64,000 bases of DNA from Gammaproteobacteria bacterium (GCA_017999615.1 JAGNLM010000009.1:1-64000); one strand, 5' to 3'; counted from the stretch's first letter, positions 49,798-59,724 are shown. Numbers and translations are program-made. The notes: a model not told the origin generated them from the sequence alone.

Positions 49798-51312
49798 TCA
49801 GCTGAGGAACAGCCGGTACGCCGGGTTGCCCGTCTCCTCCTCCCGGGGATAGCCGAGGTCGGCCAGGAACTTCTGGAACCGCCCCGCGTCCGCGGGCGGG
49901 ACCTGCACCCCCACGAGCACCCGCCCGTAGTCCGCGCCGAGGTTCCGGTAGTGGAAGAGGCTGATGTTCCAGCGCGAGCCCATCTGGGTCAGGAAGTGCA
50001 GCAGCGCCCCGGGGCGCTCGGGGAACTCGAAGCGGTACAGGACCTCGTCCACCACCTCGGGGGCCCGCCCGCCCACCATGTAGCGGACGTGCAGCTTCGC
50101 CATCTCGTTGTCCGACAGGTCGAGGACCGCATAACCCTTCGCGCGCAGCTCGCCCACGAGCCGATCCTTGTCGGCCCGCCCCTCGCGCAGCTCAATCCCT
50201 GCGAAGACGTGGGCCCGGCTCGCGCTCGCGTAGCGGTAATTGAACTCCGTGATGCTGCGGTGGCCGATCGCCTCGCAGAAGCTCCGGAAGCTCCCCGGCT
50301 CCTCCGGGATGGTGACGGCGAGGAGGGCCTCGCGCTGCTCGCCGGTCTCGGCGCGCTCCGCGATGTAGCGCAGCCGGTCGAAGTTGATGTTCGCCCCGGA
50401 GTCGATGGCGACGAGGTCCGCCCCGCGCAGCCCCTCGCGCTCGACGTATTTCTTCAGGCCGGCCACGGCCAGGGCGCCGGCGGGCTCCGCGACGGAGCGC
50501 GTCTCGTCGAAGATGTCCTTGATGGCGGCGCAGATCTCGTCGCCGGTCACGAGCAGCACCTCGTCGACCGCCTCGCGGCAGACCCGGAAGGGCTCCTCCC
50601 CAACCTGGCGCACCGCCACGCCGTCGGCGAAGATGCCCACGGACTCGAGGACGACCCGCTTCCCGGCGGCCAGCGCCCGCTCGAGGCTCGGCGCGTCGTC
50701 GGGCTCCACTCCGATCACCTTCACCTCGGGCCAGAAGGTCTTCACGTAGGCGGCGATCCCGGCGATGAGCCCGCCGCCGCCGACCGGCACGAAGATCGCG
50801 TGCAGCGGCCCGGGGTGCTGGCGCAGGATCTCCATCGCCACGGTGCCCTGGCCCGCGATGACCTCCGGGTCGTCGTAGGGGTGCACGAAGGTCATCCCCT
50901 CGCGCCAGGCGATCTGCGCCGCGTGCTCGTAGGCCTCGTCGTAGGCGCCGCCGTGGAGCACGGCCTCGCCCCCCAACCGGCGCACCGCCGCGACCTTGAT
51001 GGCGGGGGTCGTCTCCGGCATCACGATGAGGGCGCGGATGCCGAGCCGGCGGGCCGACAGCGCCACGCCCTGGGCGTGGTTGCCCGCCGAGGCGGTGATC
51101 ACGCCCCGCGCCCGCCCCTCCGGCGACAGGCCCGCGATCTTGTTGTAGGCCCCCCGGATCTTGAACGAGAACACCGCCTGCAGGTCCTCGCGCTTGAGGA
51201 AGACCGCGTTGCCGAGGCGCGCCGAGAGCAGCCGCGCCGCCTCGAGGGGCGTCTCCCGGGCCACGTCGTAGACCCGGGACTTCAGGATGCGCTCGATGTA
51301 CTGGAGGGGCAT
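49798..51312 (-). CDS. ilvA: Biosynthetic threonine dehydratase
   Basis: A 504-residue PLP enzyme giving 2-oxobutyrate for isoleucine. PLP lysine in [12 protein letters not shown], glycine loop [13 protein letters not shown], and [20 protein letters not shown]. The C-terminal ~170 residues carry two ACT-like regulatory modules ([18 protein letters not shown] and [16 protein letters not shown]), so isoleucine feedback is expected. The length equals that of E. coli IlvA. It is divergent from rpiA across 69 bp. Confidence 0.95.
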   Translation of the reverse strand: MPLQYIERILKSRVYDVARETPLEAARLLSARLGNAVFLKREDLQAVFSFKIRGAYNKIAGLSPEGRARGVITASAGNHAQGVALSARRLGIRALIVMPETTPAIKVAAVRRLGGEAVLHGGAYDEAYEHAAQIAWREGMTFVHPYDDPEVIAGQGTVAMEILRQHPGPLHAIFVPVGGGGLIAGIAAYVKTFWPEVKVIGVEPDDAPSLERALAAGKRVVLESVGIFADGVAVRQVGEEPFRVCREAVDEVLLVTGDEICAAIKDIFDETRSVAEPAGALAVAGLKKYVEREGLRGADLVAIDSGANINFDRLRYIAERAETGEQREALLAVTIPEEPGSFRSFCEAIGHRSITEFNYRYASASRAHVFAGIELREGRADKDRLVGELRAKGYAVLDLSDNEMAKLHVRYMVGGRAPEVVDEVLYRFEFPERPGALLHFLTQMGSRWNISLFHYRNLGADYGRVLVGVQVPPADAGRFQKFLADLGYPREEETGNPAYRLFLS

Positions 51313-51381
51313 TGGGGGGGGCTTCGCCGAAGGGGCCTATACTGCAAAGATGGCATGTCCGGCACCCACGAGGAAGCGATC

Positions 51382-52038
51382 ATGACGCAGGACGACAAGA
51401 AGAAGGCGGCGGCCCAGGCGGCCCTCGAGTATGTCGCGGACGACGCCGTGATCGGGGTCGGCACGGGGAGCACCGCGAACCATTTCATCGAGCTGCTCGC
51501 CTCCCTGCGCAGGCGCATCGAGGGCACGGTGGCGAGCTCCGATGCCACCGCGGCGCGCCTGCGCCGCCACGGCATCCCGGTCTACGACCTGAACGGCGTG
51601 GGCAGCGTCCCGGTGTACGTGGACGGCGCCGACGAGGCGGACCGCAACCTGCGGCTGGTGAAGGGCGGCGGCGGCGCGCTCACCCGGGAGAAGATCCTCG
51701 CCGCGGCGGCGGAGAAGTTCGTGTGCATCGCGGACGACTCCAAGCTCGTCGCCGTTCTCGGCAAGTTCCCCGTGCCGGTCGAGGTCATTCCCATGGCACG
51801 CAGCTACGTGGCCCGGCAGATCGTCAGGCTCGGCGGCAACCCCATCTGGCGTGACGGCTTCGTCACCGACAACGGCAACGTCGTCCTCGACGTCTACAAC
51901 CTGAACCTCACCGACCCGGTGGCGGTCGAGGCCGAGTTGAACCAGATCACGGGCGTGGTCACGAACGGGGTCTTCGCGCGCCGCCCTGCGGACGTGCTGA
52001 TCCTCGGCACGGACGAGGGCGTACGCACGCTCACCTGA
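51382..52038 (+). CDS. rpiA: Ribose-5-phosphate isomerase A
   Basis: A 218-residue isomerase of the pentose phosphate and Calvin cycles. [44 protein letters not shown] (in parts: [22 protein letters not shown]) and [20 protein letters not shown] hold the active-site Asp, Glu and Lys. Start ATG at 51382 after GAGGAAG. It serves the same carbon cycle as prk and the PPi-PFK elsewhere in the window. Confidence 0.95.
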   Translation: MTQDDKKKAAAQAALEYVADDAVIGVGTGSTANHFIELLASLRRRIEGTVASSDATAARLRRHGIPVYDLNGVGSVPVYVDGADEADRNLRLVKGGGGALTREKILAAAAEKFVCIADDSKLVAVLGKFPVPVEVIPMARSYVARQIVRLGGNPIWRDGFVTDNGNVVLDVYNLNLTDPVAVEAELNQITGVVTNGVFARRPADVLILGTDEGVRTLT

Positions 52039-52462
52039 ATCCGCCCCCGGACCCTGTGGGGGCCTGGCCCGCAGCTCCCGCGGGCCCCCGCCGCGCCCTG
52101 GGGCACCGGCGCGCCCCAGGGGCCCCGGGGCATCCCGGTCTGGGGGCCCGGTGGTGTCGGTAGGCTTTACAGTGCCGCGCTTCCTCTGGCCCGTCCGCGG
52201 TGTCCGCCCCAACGCCCGGCCCCCGGGCCGGTTTTCCCCGGGGGCCCACGGCCCCCGCGGCTCCCCGGCGCCCTGCCCGGCCACCGCCCCCTGTCGCCGG
52301 GCCTGACAGGCCGCCCCGGTCCCTGCGCCGCCCCACTCTGCAACGCACTGTGAAGGGCCTGTTTTTTGCGAACGGGCCCGCAATTTGCTCTTATCCCTGT
52401 TTGCGCTCCCCATTTGCGCGGCATCGAGGGCACACGCGACCTCCCGCAGGTCGCACCGAGCG
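52039..52462. other. 424-bp intergenic region between rpiA and the GGDEF-EAL protein
   Basis: No gene is supported. It is rich in GC inverted repeats, the clearest being CCCTGGGGC (52096-52104) with GCCCCAGGG (52113-52121), a possible rpiA terminator without T tract. The distal 100 bases are AT-richer and contain the promoter-like element listed separately and a hairpin-like GGGCC...GGCCC around 52355-52380. Confidence 0.5.
52366..52394 (+). promoter_or_regulatory. Candidate sigma-70 promoter for the GGDEF-EAL gene
   Basis: TTGCGA (52366-52371), 17-bp spacer, TCTTAT (52389-52394), about 69 bases before the ATG, in the only AT-rich part of the intergenic region. Confidence 0.35.
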
Positions 52463-54292
52463 ATGGACCCCCGCCAGCGATTGCACGTCGTCGTCATCGA
52501 CCGCTCGGACTCCGGCGCCGACGAGCTGCTCGCGGTCCTGCGCCAGGGGGGGTACGCCATCTCGGGCGCGGTGGTGGACAACCCGGCGGCGCTTGCCGAG
52601 GCGCTGCGCGAACGCCCCTGGGACCTGGTCCTCGCGACCCAGCGCGTCCCCGGCTTCGGCATCCCGCGCGCGCTGACCGTGCTGCGCACCACCCACCGGG
52701 ACCTCCCCCTGGTGGGGGTGGCACCCGCCCGCCGCCAGGGGGAGGACGTCGCCCTGCTCGCCCTGGGGGCGCGGGACGTCGTCGACCCCACGAACCGCGA
52801 CCACCTCCTCGCCGTGGTGCGCAGGGAGGTGGCCTCCCTCGAGGACCGGCGGCGCCTGCGGCGCCTGGAGCGCCTCCACGGGCTGCGCCCGGACCGGCCC
52901 GCGCAGGGTGGCCTCACCGGCGCCGAGGCGCCCCACCGGCTCCCCGGTTCGGAGGGCGGGCCCGCGGACGGGAACGGCTGGTCGAACCTCCCCGGCCCCG
53001 GGGAAGCCGGGCGCGACTACCTGACGGGCCTGCCCAACCGGGGCTACTTCCTCGAGGCCCTCACCCGCTACCTCGACCGCCCGCCGACGGAGCGCACCGG
53101 CGGCCACCTGGTCCTGGTGGAGCTCGAGAATTTCCGCTCCCTGCGGCAGTCCGGGGGCATCACGACCTGTGACGCGATCGTGGCGGAGTTGTCCGAGGTG
53201 GTGCGGCGGGAGGTCCCCCCGGGTCGCCTCTTCGCGCGCTTCGGCGACCACAGTTTCGCGATCCTCACCGTGGACGACGACGCGGGGCGGGTGGACCAGC
53301 GGGCCGAGCGCGTCCGGGCCGCGATCAAGGCGACGGTGACCGAGGTCGGGGGCCAGTTCTTCGCGACGACGGCGAGCCTCGGCATCGCCGCCGTCACCCC
53401 CGGCGTCTCCGACCTGCGGGTCGTCCTGAGCCGGGCCGACCAGGCCTGCCGGCGCGCCATCCTGGCGGGGGGCAACCAGGTCCGGCGCTTCGAGGCCAAC
53501 GCCGGCGACGGGGCGGGCAGCCTGCGCCGGACCGTCGCCCCGGACGTCGTCTGGAACGCACTCGGCGACGACCGTCTGGCCCTGTGGTATCAACCCGTCA
53601 TCCCGCTGCACGGCCAGCCGAGGCCCTTTTACCAGACGCAGCTGCGCATGCTGGACCGCCAGGGCAACCCCTTCCCGCTGGACCCCTTCGAGTGCATGGG
53701 CTCCGACGGCGAGCTCGCCATGAAGCTCGATTTCTGGGTGGTGGAGCGGGCGCTCGCCGAGGCCCAGGCCCAGCGCGCCGCCGGCATCGAGCCGACCATG
53801 CTGGTCCGCCTCTCGGACTCGGCGATCGAGAGCAAGGCGGTACCCCTGCACCTCAGCCGCCTGCTGCACCGCAACCAGCTGGACGGGGGCCAGTTCGTCT
53901 TCGAGGTGCGGGAGACCGCCGCGCGCCGTCAGGTCCGCTTCGCCCAGGCCTTCGTCAGCGCGCTCCAGCGCCTGGGCTGCGCCGCGGCCATCGCCGACGA
54001 CGCGGGGCCGCGGACCTCGGGCCTGAGCCTCGTGCACCACGTGGACGCCCGCTACGTGCGCCTCGGCAGCGGCTTCGTCGAGGGCCTCGCCCGCAACGAG
54101 CAGCGCCGGGTCGCCCTGCGGTCCTTCCAGGACAACGCCCGCCGCCTGGAGCGGGTCACCATCGCCAGCGGCATCGAGGAGGCGAGCGGCCTGGCGGTCC
54201 TGTGGCACTGCGGCGTGGACTACGCCCAGGGCGACTACATCCAGGAGCCCCGCCCGGGGCTGGAGTACGACTTCGAGGCGAGCCTCGCCTGA
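52463..54292 (+). CDS. Degenerate REC-GGDEF-EAL protein (FimX-like c-di-GMP effector)
   Basis: A 609-residue cytoplasmic protein with three domains, each lacking catalytic residues. Receiver-like (1-125): the phospho-Asp position reads DLVLATQRVP. GGDEF-like (~190-345): YLTGLPNRGYF is intact, but the signature is FARFGDHSFAIL instead of GGDEF. EAL-like (~365-609): QTQLRML replaces EALLR, FEVRETAA replaces the LEITE motif, and IADDAG replaces VDDFG. Such proteins (for example FimX) bind c-di-GMP or partners and act in type IV pilus or twitching control. Start ATG at 52463. The function here is inferred from architecture only. Confidence 0.82.
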   Translation: MDPRQRLHVVVIDRSDSGADELLAVLRQGGYAISGAVVDNPAALAEALRERPWDLVLATQRVPGFGIPRALTVLRTTHRDLPLVGVAPARRQGEDVALLALGARDVVDPTNRDHLLAVVRREVASLEDRRRLRRLERLHGLRPDRPAQGGLTGAEAPHRLPGSEGGPADGNGWSNLPGPGEAGRDYLTGLPNRGYFLEALTRYLDRPPTERTGGHLVLVELENFRSLRQSGGITTCDAIVAELSEVVRREVPPGRLFARFGDHSFAILTVDDDAGRVDQRAERVRAAIKATVTEVGGQFFATTASLGIAAVTPGVSDLRVVLSRADQACRRAILAGGNQVRRFEANAGDGAGSLRRTVAPDVVWNALGDDRLALWYQPVIPLHGQPRPFYQTQLRMLDRQGNPFPLDPFECMGSDGELAMKLDFWVVERALAEAQAQRAAGIEPTMLVRLSDSAIESKAVPLHLSRLLHRNQLDGGQFVFEVRETAARRQVRFAQAFVSALQRLGCAAAIADDAGPRTSGLSLVHHVDARYVRLGSGFVEGLARNEQRRVALRSFQDNARRLERVTIASGIEEASGLAVLWHCGVDYAQGDYIQEPRPGLEYDFEASLA

Positions 54293-54439
54293 GGCCCGGC
54301 GCGCGCCCGGGCGAAGGCAGCGCGCTCCCCGCCCCCCTCGGCCCACCCTGCCCACCCCTCCCACCCTGCCCCCACGGCCCGCACAGCGGGCTTTGCACTA
54401 CAATGGGGCCAGGCATTCGCACCCCGCAGGGCACCGACC

Positions 54440-54826
54440 GTGAACACACCACGCCACGCGCTTCTCCTCCCCGCATCGATCCTCGTCACGGCGCTCGCCG
54501 GATGTTCCTGGGTGACGCTCTCCCCCGGCGGCGAGAGGGTGCGCCTGATGAAGCCCGAGGAGGTCACCGTCTGCCAGAAGCTCGGGCGCACGACGGCGAC
54601 CACGAGCACCACCGTGCTCGGCTTCATCGGCCGCAGCTACCCCACGGTCGCCGAGGAGGTGCAGCAGCTCGGCCGCAACGAGGCCGCAAAGATGGGGGGT
54701 GACTCGATCGCGCCCGAGGGCGGCATCGAGGGCGGGCGCCAGACCTTCGGCGTCTACCGCTGCATCGGGTCGGTCGAACGTTCCGGGGGGAGCGGGTCTG
54801 CGGTGACCCGGCCGCTGCCGCAATGA
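54440..54826 (+). CDS. DUF4156-like lipoprotein
   Basis: A 128-residue lipoprotein with lipobox ALAGC (Cys22). WVTLSPGGERVRLMKPEEVTVCQKLG followed by NEAAKMGGDSI and FGVYRC matches, as far as I can judge, the DUF4156/RcsF-like small lipoproteins, with the paired Cys (VTVCQKL, VYRCIG) typical of that group. Start GTG at 54440. The stop overlaps the next ATG (ATGA). Function unknown. Confidence 0.78.
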   Translation: MNTPRHALLLPASILVTALAGCSWVTLSPGGERVRLMKPEEVTVCQKLGRTTATTSTTVLGFIGRSYPTVAEEVQQLGRNEAAKMGGDSIAPEGGIEGGRQTFGVYRCIGSVERSGGSGSAVTRPLPQ

Positions 54827-56394
54827 CGTCCCCCGCCGGCGGACTGAACGTCCAGCGTCTGCTCGAGCCCGGCTTCTACCCCCACCCGGTGCGCGGCCTG
54901 CGCCTGGTGGAGACCCACATCTCCTGGGTCTTCCTCACCGGCGACTACGCCTACAAGGTCAAGAAACCGCTCGACCTGGGCTTCCTCGACTTCAGCACGC
55001 TCGAGAAGCGCGCCCACTGCTGCCGGGAGGAGTTGCGCCTGAACCGGCGGCTCGCGCCCTCGCTGTACCTGGACGTCGTGGCCCTCACCGGCACACCGGA
55101 GGCGCCGGTGCTCGGGGGCCCGGGCGAGCCCGTGGAATACGCCGTCAAGATGCGCCAGTTCGACGAGGCGGGGCTGCTCGACCGGCTGATCGCCGGCGGC
55201 GAGCTCCCGCCGGAGCGCATCGACCGCATCGCCCGCATCGCGGCCGACTTCCACGCCCGCGCCGAGCGGGCCCCCGCAGAGAGCGACTTCGGCACACCCG
55301 AGCGCGCCCATCACCCCGTCGCCGAGAACTTCGTCCAGACCCTGGCGCTCGTCTCGGGGCCGGACGTGGTGGTGCGCCTCGAGGGTCTGCAGGCGGCGAG
55401 CGAGGAGGCCTACCGGCGGCTCGCGCCCCGCATGGCCGCGCGGCGCCGGGACGGTTTCGTCCGCGAGTGCCACGGCGACATGCACCTCGGCAACATGGCC
55501 CTGGTGGACGGCGACGTCGCGATCTTCGACGGGATCGAGTTCAACGCGAACCTGCGCTGGATCGACGTCATGAGCGAGGTCGCGTTCCTGTGCATGGACC
55601 TGGAGCAGCGCGGCCGGCCTGACTATGCCTGGCGCTTCCTCAACGCCTACCTCGAGCGCACCGGCGACTACGCGGGTCTCTCCCTGCTGCACTACTACCA
55701 GGCCTACCGGGCCATGGTGCGCGCCAAGGTGACCGCCATCCGCCTGGCGCAACCGGGGCTGTCCGCGGGCGACCGGGCGGCCGCCGAGGCGTCCTTCCTC
55801 GGCTATCTCAGCCTCGCCGAAGGGTACACCGCTGCGGGGCGGCCCTTCCTCGCCATCACCCGGGGCCCCTCCGGCGTCGGCAAGAGCTGGCTCGCGGGAG
55901 GCCTGGCCGAGCGCCTGGGGGCGGTGCGCGTCCGGTCCGACGTGGAGCGCAAGCGGCTGGCGAACCTGGCGCCCGACGCGCCGTCGGGGTCGGGCTTCGA
56001 CACCGGGATCTACACCCGCGAGATGAGCCAGGCGACCTACGCGCGGCTGGCGGAGCTGGCGCGGGAGGTGGCGTCCGCCGGGCTGCCCGTCGTCGCCGAC
56101 GCCGTGTTCCTCGAGCGTGCCCACCGGGAACCCTTCGCGGCGATCGCCGGGGAGCTGGGGATACCGTTCCTCGTCCTCGACCTGACGGCCCGGCGCGAGA
56201 CCCTCCGGGCCCGCCTGACCGAACGGGAGGGGACCGGGGGGGACGCCTCCGAGGCCACCGCCGCGGTGGTGGACCGGCAGCTCGAGGCCTGGCGTCCGTT
56301 GGACGCGGACGAGGCGGGGGTGGCCCTGCCGATCGACGCCAGCGACACGGTGGACCTGGGTGCGCTGGCGGGCGAGATCGGACGCCGGCGTTGA
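54823..56394 (+). CDS. Bifunctional APH-like kinase / P-loop ATPase
   Basis: A 523-residue protein with two halves. Residues ~1-330 resemble aminoglycoside phosphotransferase/kinase-like proteins (ECHGDMHLGNMALVDG with the catalytic HGDxHxxN and Asp in IFDGIEFN). Residues ~340-523 form a P-loop kinase (TRGPSGVGKSWLAGGLAERL). This fusion is a known conserved family of unknown substrate; antibiotic resistance should not be assumed. The ATG overlaps the lipoprotein stop and the DUF72 start overlaps its stop, giving a three-gene coupled operon. Confidence 0.85.
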   Translation: MTSPAGGLNVQRLLEPGFYPHPVRGLRLVETHISWVFLTGDYAYKVKKPLDLGFLDFSTLEKRAHCCREELRLNRRLAPSLYLDVVALTGTPEAPVLGGPGEPVEYAVKMRQFDEAGLLDRLIAGGELPPERIDRIARIAADFHARAERAPAESDFGTPERAHHPVAENFVQTLALVSGPDVVVRLEGLQAASEEAYRRLAPRMAARRRDGFVRECHGDMHLGNMALVDGDVAIFDGIEFNANLRWIDVMSEVAFLCMDLEQRGRPDYAWRFLNAYLERTGDYAGLSLLHYYQAYRAMVRAKVTAIRLAQPGLSAGDRAAAEASFLGYLSLAEGYTAAGRPFLAITRGPSGVGKSWLAGGLAERLGAVRVRSDVERKRLANLAPDAPSGSGFDTGIYTREMSQATYARLAELAREVASAGLPVVADAVFLERAHREPFAAIAGELGIPFLVLDLTARRETLRARLTEREGTGGDASEATAAVVDRQLEAWRPLDADEAGVALPIDASDTVDLGALAGEIGRRR

Positions 56395-57245
56395 AGGCCT
56401 GCGGTGAGGACGCCTTGCGGGCCCGCGACCTCGGCCCTGCCGTGAGCCACGCGTCGGGCACCGAGCCCACCGTCCGCGTCGGGACCTCCGGCTGGAGCTT
56501 TCGCCACTGGCAAGGCCCCTACTACCCTGCGGACCTCCCCGCGGACGAGTGGCTCCCGCACTACGCCCGGGACTTCCACGCGGTCGAGGTCAACAGCACG
56601 TTCTACGGGCTCCCCGAGGAAGCGACCTTCGCCGCCTGGCGGGCCCGGACGCCGGAAGACTTCCTGTTCGCGCTGAAGGCCCCGCGCACCGTCACGCACC
56701 TGCACAAGCTGCGCAACTGCACCGAGCCGCTCACCGCCTTTCTCGCCCGGGCCCGCCTCCTCGGCCCGAAGCTCGGGCCTGTCCTGTTCCAGCTGCCGCC
56801 GCGCTGGCACGCGAACCCGAGCCGGCTGGCGGAGGTGCTCGCCCTCCTCCCCGCGGGCCTGCGGTCCGCCTTCGAATTCCGTGACCCGAGCTGGCACCAG
56901 GAGGAGGTCTACGCCGTGCTGCGCGCACACAACGCCGCCTTCTGCGTCTTCGACGCCGGCGGGGTCACCACGCCGCTGGTCACGACCGCCGACTTCGTCT
57001 ACGTACGCCTGCACGGGCCGGGAGCCTCACCCTACGCCGGCAGCTACGGCGAGGCGCAACTGCGGGACTGGGCTGCCAAGGCCCGCCAATGGGCGGGAAG
57101 AGGCCAGAAGGACGTCTTCCTGTTCTTCGACAACGACCAGGCGGGGTATGCCGTGCGCAACGCCGCCGGCATGCGCAAGTATCTGGAGGAGGACCTGCGC
57201 TCCGCGCCGCCCGCGGCCTTCGCCGGCGCCGCCGAGGGCGGTTAG
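56391..57245 (+). CDS. DUF72-family protein
   Basis: Up to 284 residues, with the family core RVGTSGWSFRHWQGPYYPADLP (in parts: VGTSGWSFRHWQG), VEVNSTFYGLP, PEDFLFALKAPRTVTH, LFQLPPRWHAN and FFDNDQAGYAVRNA. DUF72 proteins have a TIM-barrel fold and no settled function. The frame opens at TTG 56391 overlapping the kinase stop; GTG at 56442, just before the conserved core, may be the true start. Confidence 0.88.
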   Translation: MKACGEDALRARDLGPAVSHASGTEPTVRVGTSGWSFRHWQGPYYPADLPADEWLPHYARDFHAVEVNSTFYGLPEEATFAAWRARTPEDFLFALKAPRTVTHLHKLRNCTEPLTAFLARARLLGPKLGPVLFQLPPRWHANPSRLAEVLALLPAGLRSAFEFRDPSWHQEEVYAVLRAHNAAFCVFDAGGVTTPLVTTADFVYVRLHGPGASPYAGSYGEAQLRDWAAKARQWAGRGQKDVFLFFDNDQAGYAVRNAAGMRKYLEEDLRSAPPAAFAGAAEGG

Positions 57246-57281
57246 GCAGGCGCGGTCTCCGGTCATCGTGGACGGCTGACA

Positions 57282-57321
57282 GGCCGATGGGCCGATGGGC
57301 CGATGGGCCGATGGGCCGATG
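57282..57321. repeat. Five 8-bp tandem repeats (GGCCGATG)
   Basis: Five perfect contiguous copies of GGCCGATG at 57282-57321 in the 118-bp gap between the DUF72 and radical SAM genes. They contain repeated ATG triplets but no ribosome site. Confidence 0.92.
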
Positions 57322-57363
57322 GAGCGCGTAACCCGAGCAGAGACAGGGCAGGACCACACCACT

Positions 57364-58326
57364 ATGGACAGCGACAGCCAGGAGCACCACATCGCCTTCG
57401 GCCCCATCCCCTCCCGGCGCCTGGGACAGAGCCTCGGCATCAACCACATCCCGGCCAAGACCTGCAGTTACGGCTGCCGGTACTGCCAGGTGGGGCCGAC
57501 CACGCACCGCAGCGTCGAGCCCCGGGACTTCTTCCCGCCCGAGGAGATCCTGCGGGCCGTCTCCGAGCACCTGCGGAAGGTCCGCGAGAGCGGCGGGCGG
57601 GTCGACTACCTGAGCTTCGTCCCGGACGGCGAGCCCACCCTGGACAGCCGTCTGGGGGAGAGCATCCGGGCTCTCCGGCCCCTCGGCATCCCGATCGCGG
57701 TGATCACGAACAGCAGCCTTCTCTGGCGCGAAGAGGTCCGCGCCCGGCTCGCCGACGCGGATCTGGTCTCGGTCAAGGTGGACACGGTGGACGAGGACGC
57801 CTGGCGGCGGGTCGACCATCCCCACGGCGCGCTGTCCCTGCCCGTCATCCTGCAGGGGATCCGGGACTTCGCGCACGGTTTCCGCGGCAAGCTCTACTCG
57901 GACACGATGCTGATCGCGGGGGTCAACGACGACGAGGACCGGGTCACTGCGACCGCCGATTTCCTCGCCGAGATCCACCCGCACACCGCCTACCTCGCCG
58001 TGCCGGTGCGCCCCACTGCGGCGTCGGCGGTCCGGGGCGCGGACGCGCCCGCCCTCGCGCGGGCACGGGCCATCTTCCTGGAGCGCCTGCCGCGGGTCGA
58101 GGTGCTCGCCGGGCACGAGACCCAGGACTTCGCCCACAGCGGCGACGCCCGCTCCGATCTCCTCGCCATCACGGCCGTGCACCCCATGCGGGAGGTGGCC
58201 GTGCGTCGCCTGCTCGCCCAGGACCACGCCGACTGGGGCCTGGTGGAGTCCCTCCTTGCCGAGGGCGCCCTCGAGGTCCTGGAGCGCGACGAACTGCGCT
58301 TCTACCGCCGGCGGCTCCCGCGCTGA
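57364..58326 (+). CDS. Radical SAM protein (4Fe-4S, CxxxCxxC)
   Basis: A 320-residue radical SAM enzyme. FGPIPSRRLGQSLGIN is typical of a wide family of uncharacterised radical SAM proteins, and TCSYGCRYCQVG supplies the CxxxCxxC cluster ligands. FVPDGEPTLD is the SAM-binding GGE-like motif. The C-terminus holds a winged-helix-like extension (RRLLAQDHADWGLVESLL). The substrate is unknown. Start ATG at 57364; in-frame ATG 57319 lies in the tandem repeat. Its last 25 bases overlap the convergent nuclease gene. Confidence 0.85.
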   Translation: MDSDSQEHHIAFGPIPSRRLGQSLGINHIPAKTCSYGCRYCQVGPTTHRSVEPRDFFPPEEILRAVSEHLRKVRESGGRVDYLSFVPDGEPTLDSRLGESIRALRPLGIPIAVITNSSLLWREEVRARLADADLVSVKVDTVDEDAWRRVDHPHGALSLPVILQGIRDFAHGFRGKLYSDTMLIAGVNDDEDRVTATADFLAEIHPHTAYLAVPVRPTAASAVRGADAPALARARAIFLERLPRVEVLAGHETQDFAHSGDARSDLLAITAVHPMREVAVRRLLAQDHADWGLVESLLAEGALEVLERDELRFYRRRLPR

Positions 58327-59724
58327 CGGTCACCCCGGGCACCCAGCACGATGGCGGCCACCTGTGCGGCGACCTCCTGAGGGCTGCGTTTCACATCGCC
58401 TTCCCACACCCGCAGCACGGTCCAGCCCTCATCCTCCAGCAGAGCAGCATTCTCCGCGTCCCGCTCCCGGTTGTAGGCGATCTTCGCCGTCCAATACGAC
58501 GCATTGCCGCCCTTTGCGAGACGAGCCTCTCGCAGCTCCCAGTCGCGCCCATGCCAGAAATCGCCGTCGATGAACACAGCCACCCGTGCAGGCGGGAAGA
58601 CCAAGTCGGGGCAGCCGTGAAGTTCGCGCCGGTGCAGCCTGTATCGCAGGCCCAGTCTCCAGAGGCGCCGTCGCAGCAGGAGCTCGGCCGCCGTGTCCTT
58701 GCTCCGATTCGCGCTTTTTGCCCTGGATGCAGGAGCCGACGAGGAGACCAATCCGTTGGATGCCCGCGTCCGTTGAAAATCGAGGCGGTACTCGCCCACG
58801 CTGGTCTTCGACCGCAGGATGTTCTTGCACTCGATGGCGATATCAGCCCCACCCCGGAGCGCGACCAACACGTCAGGCCCACCTTCGGCCCTCAGGCGAC
58901 GGCAGGTGGAGGTCTCCGGGTAGGTTTGCAGCGTCCGGACCAAGTGTTCCTCGGCGACCCAGCCGCGGACGGCCATCTTGAGTCGCGGGGCGCTCTGGAT
59001 CAGGTCCAGGATCTCCGTTTCGCTGAGCTGGAGCTTCTTCGCCAGCCCGTGCAAGTTGTCAGGCGGCAGCTTCGGAGTCCGACCGTGCACCATCGCCAGA
59101 CCCTCATGAACCGAAAGACTCGCCAGTTTCTCGGCCAGCAACTGACGGTACCCCGCGTCGAGCCCCTTAGCTGCCCGCTCCATACGGACGTAGCGGAGAA
59201 AGGCCCCCGGTAGCCCTCCGACGAGCACCTCCACGGGCTGGGCGATGCCCCTGACACTCCGGCTTGCTCGCTCCCAGGCGGCCCAGCCGTGCCGCCGGAT
59301 CAGCTCTACATGCTCGTCCTTGAGCTCAATCGAGATGAAGAATCGCGTGGGACTGTGCAGGACGGGATCGGCACCTACGAAGCAGCCTTCCACAGGGTCG
59401 ATGCCGACAAGAACCGTCGTGTAGAGCTCGTACGGGTCCTGCCAGAGCACATGGAGCTCGGACGTATTAGGCCCGTATTTCAGGCTGGAACCGTCGCTCG
59501 TCGGGTGGTCGGTTTTTCGTCTGCCGTCGATTGGCCAGGAACGCGCACGCAATCACGCCCATTCGCTCGCCGTCCGGTGCCTCAAAGGAAATCCGAAACG
59601 GAGCTTCGTCTGGAACCGAGCAGTGCAGGACGCGACAACCACTGGCTTCGAGAGCCCCGGTCATGAACGACAGCAGAGGCTCTCGGTCCCGCCGGCTGAC
59701 TGAGTATCGAGAGTAGTCCAGCAT
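58302..59724 (-). pseudogene. Frameshifted nuclease gene: PD-(D/E)XK-like domain joined to Vsr-like endonuclease
   Basis: The N-terminus (from ATG 59724, [20 protein letters not shown]) reads to about 59485 in one frame. The conserved sequence then continues one frame over (LKYGPNTSELHVLWQDPYEL), as if one extra C were present near 59484. The second frame runs to 58302. It contains a PD-(D/E)XK-like pair (GGPDVLVALRGG and IECKN, near 58821-58880) and, from about 58710, a Vsr-family domain: RSKDTAAELLLRRRLWRLG, GCPDLVF, DGDFWHGRD and GWTVLRVWEG. The zinc Cys/His of classic Vsr are absent (GDFWH, WEG). The two parts join abruptly near 58745. A sequencing error or a real decay are both possible. 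Confidence 0.7.

Noticed and set aside
48363..49805. A 480-codon plus-strand open frame
   Set aside because: Antisense of thrC, which has an intact PLP-lysine motif and correct length.
51313..51381. Attenuator or riboswitch before ilvA or rpiA
   Set aside because: The divergent gap is only 69 bp and has no leader peptide or conserved aptamer fold.
52355..52380. Terminator with internal T run after rpiA
   Set aside because: The T run sits in the loop rather than after the stem, so it does not fit an intrinsic terminator on either strand.
57282..57321. CRISPR-like repetition
   Set aside because: The repeats are contiguous 8-bp units with no spacers and no cas genes in the window.
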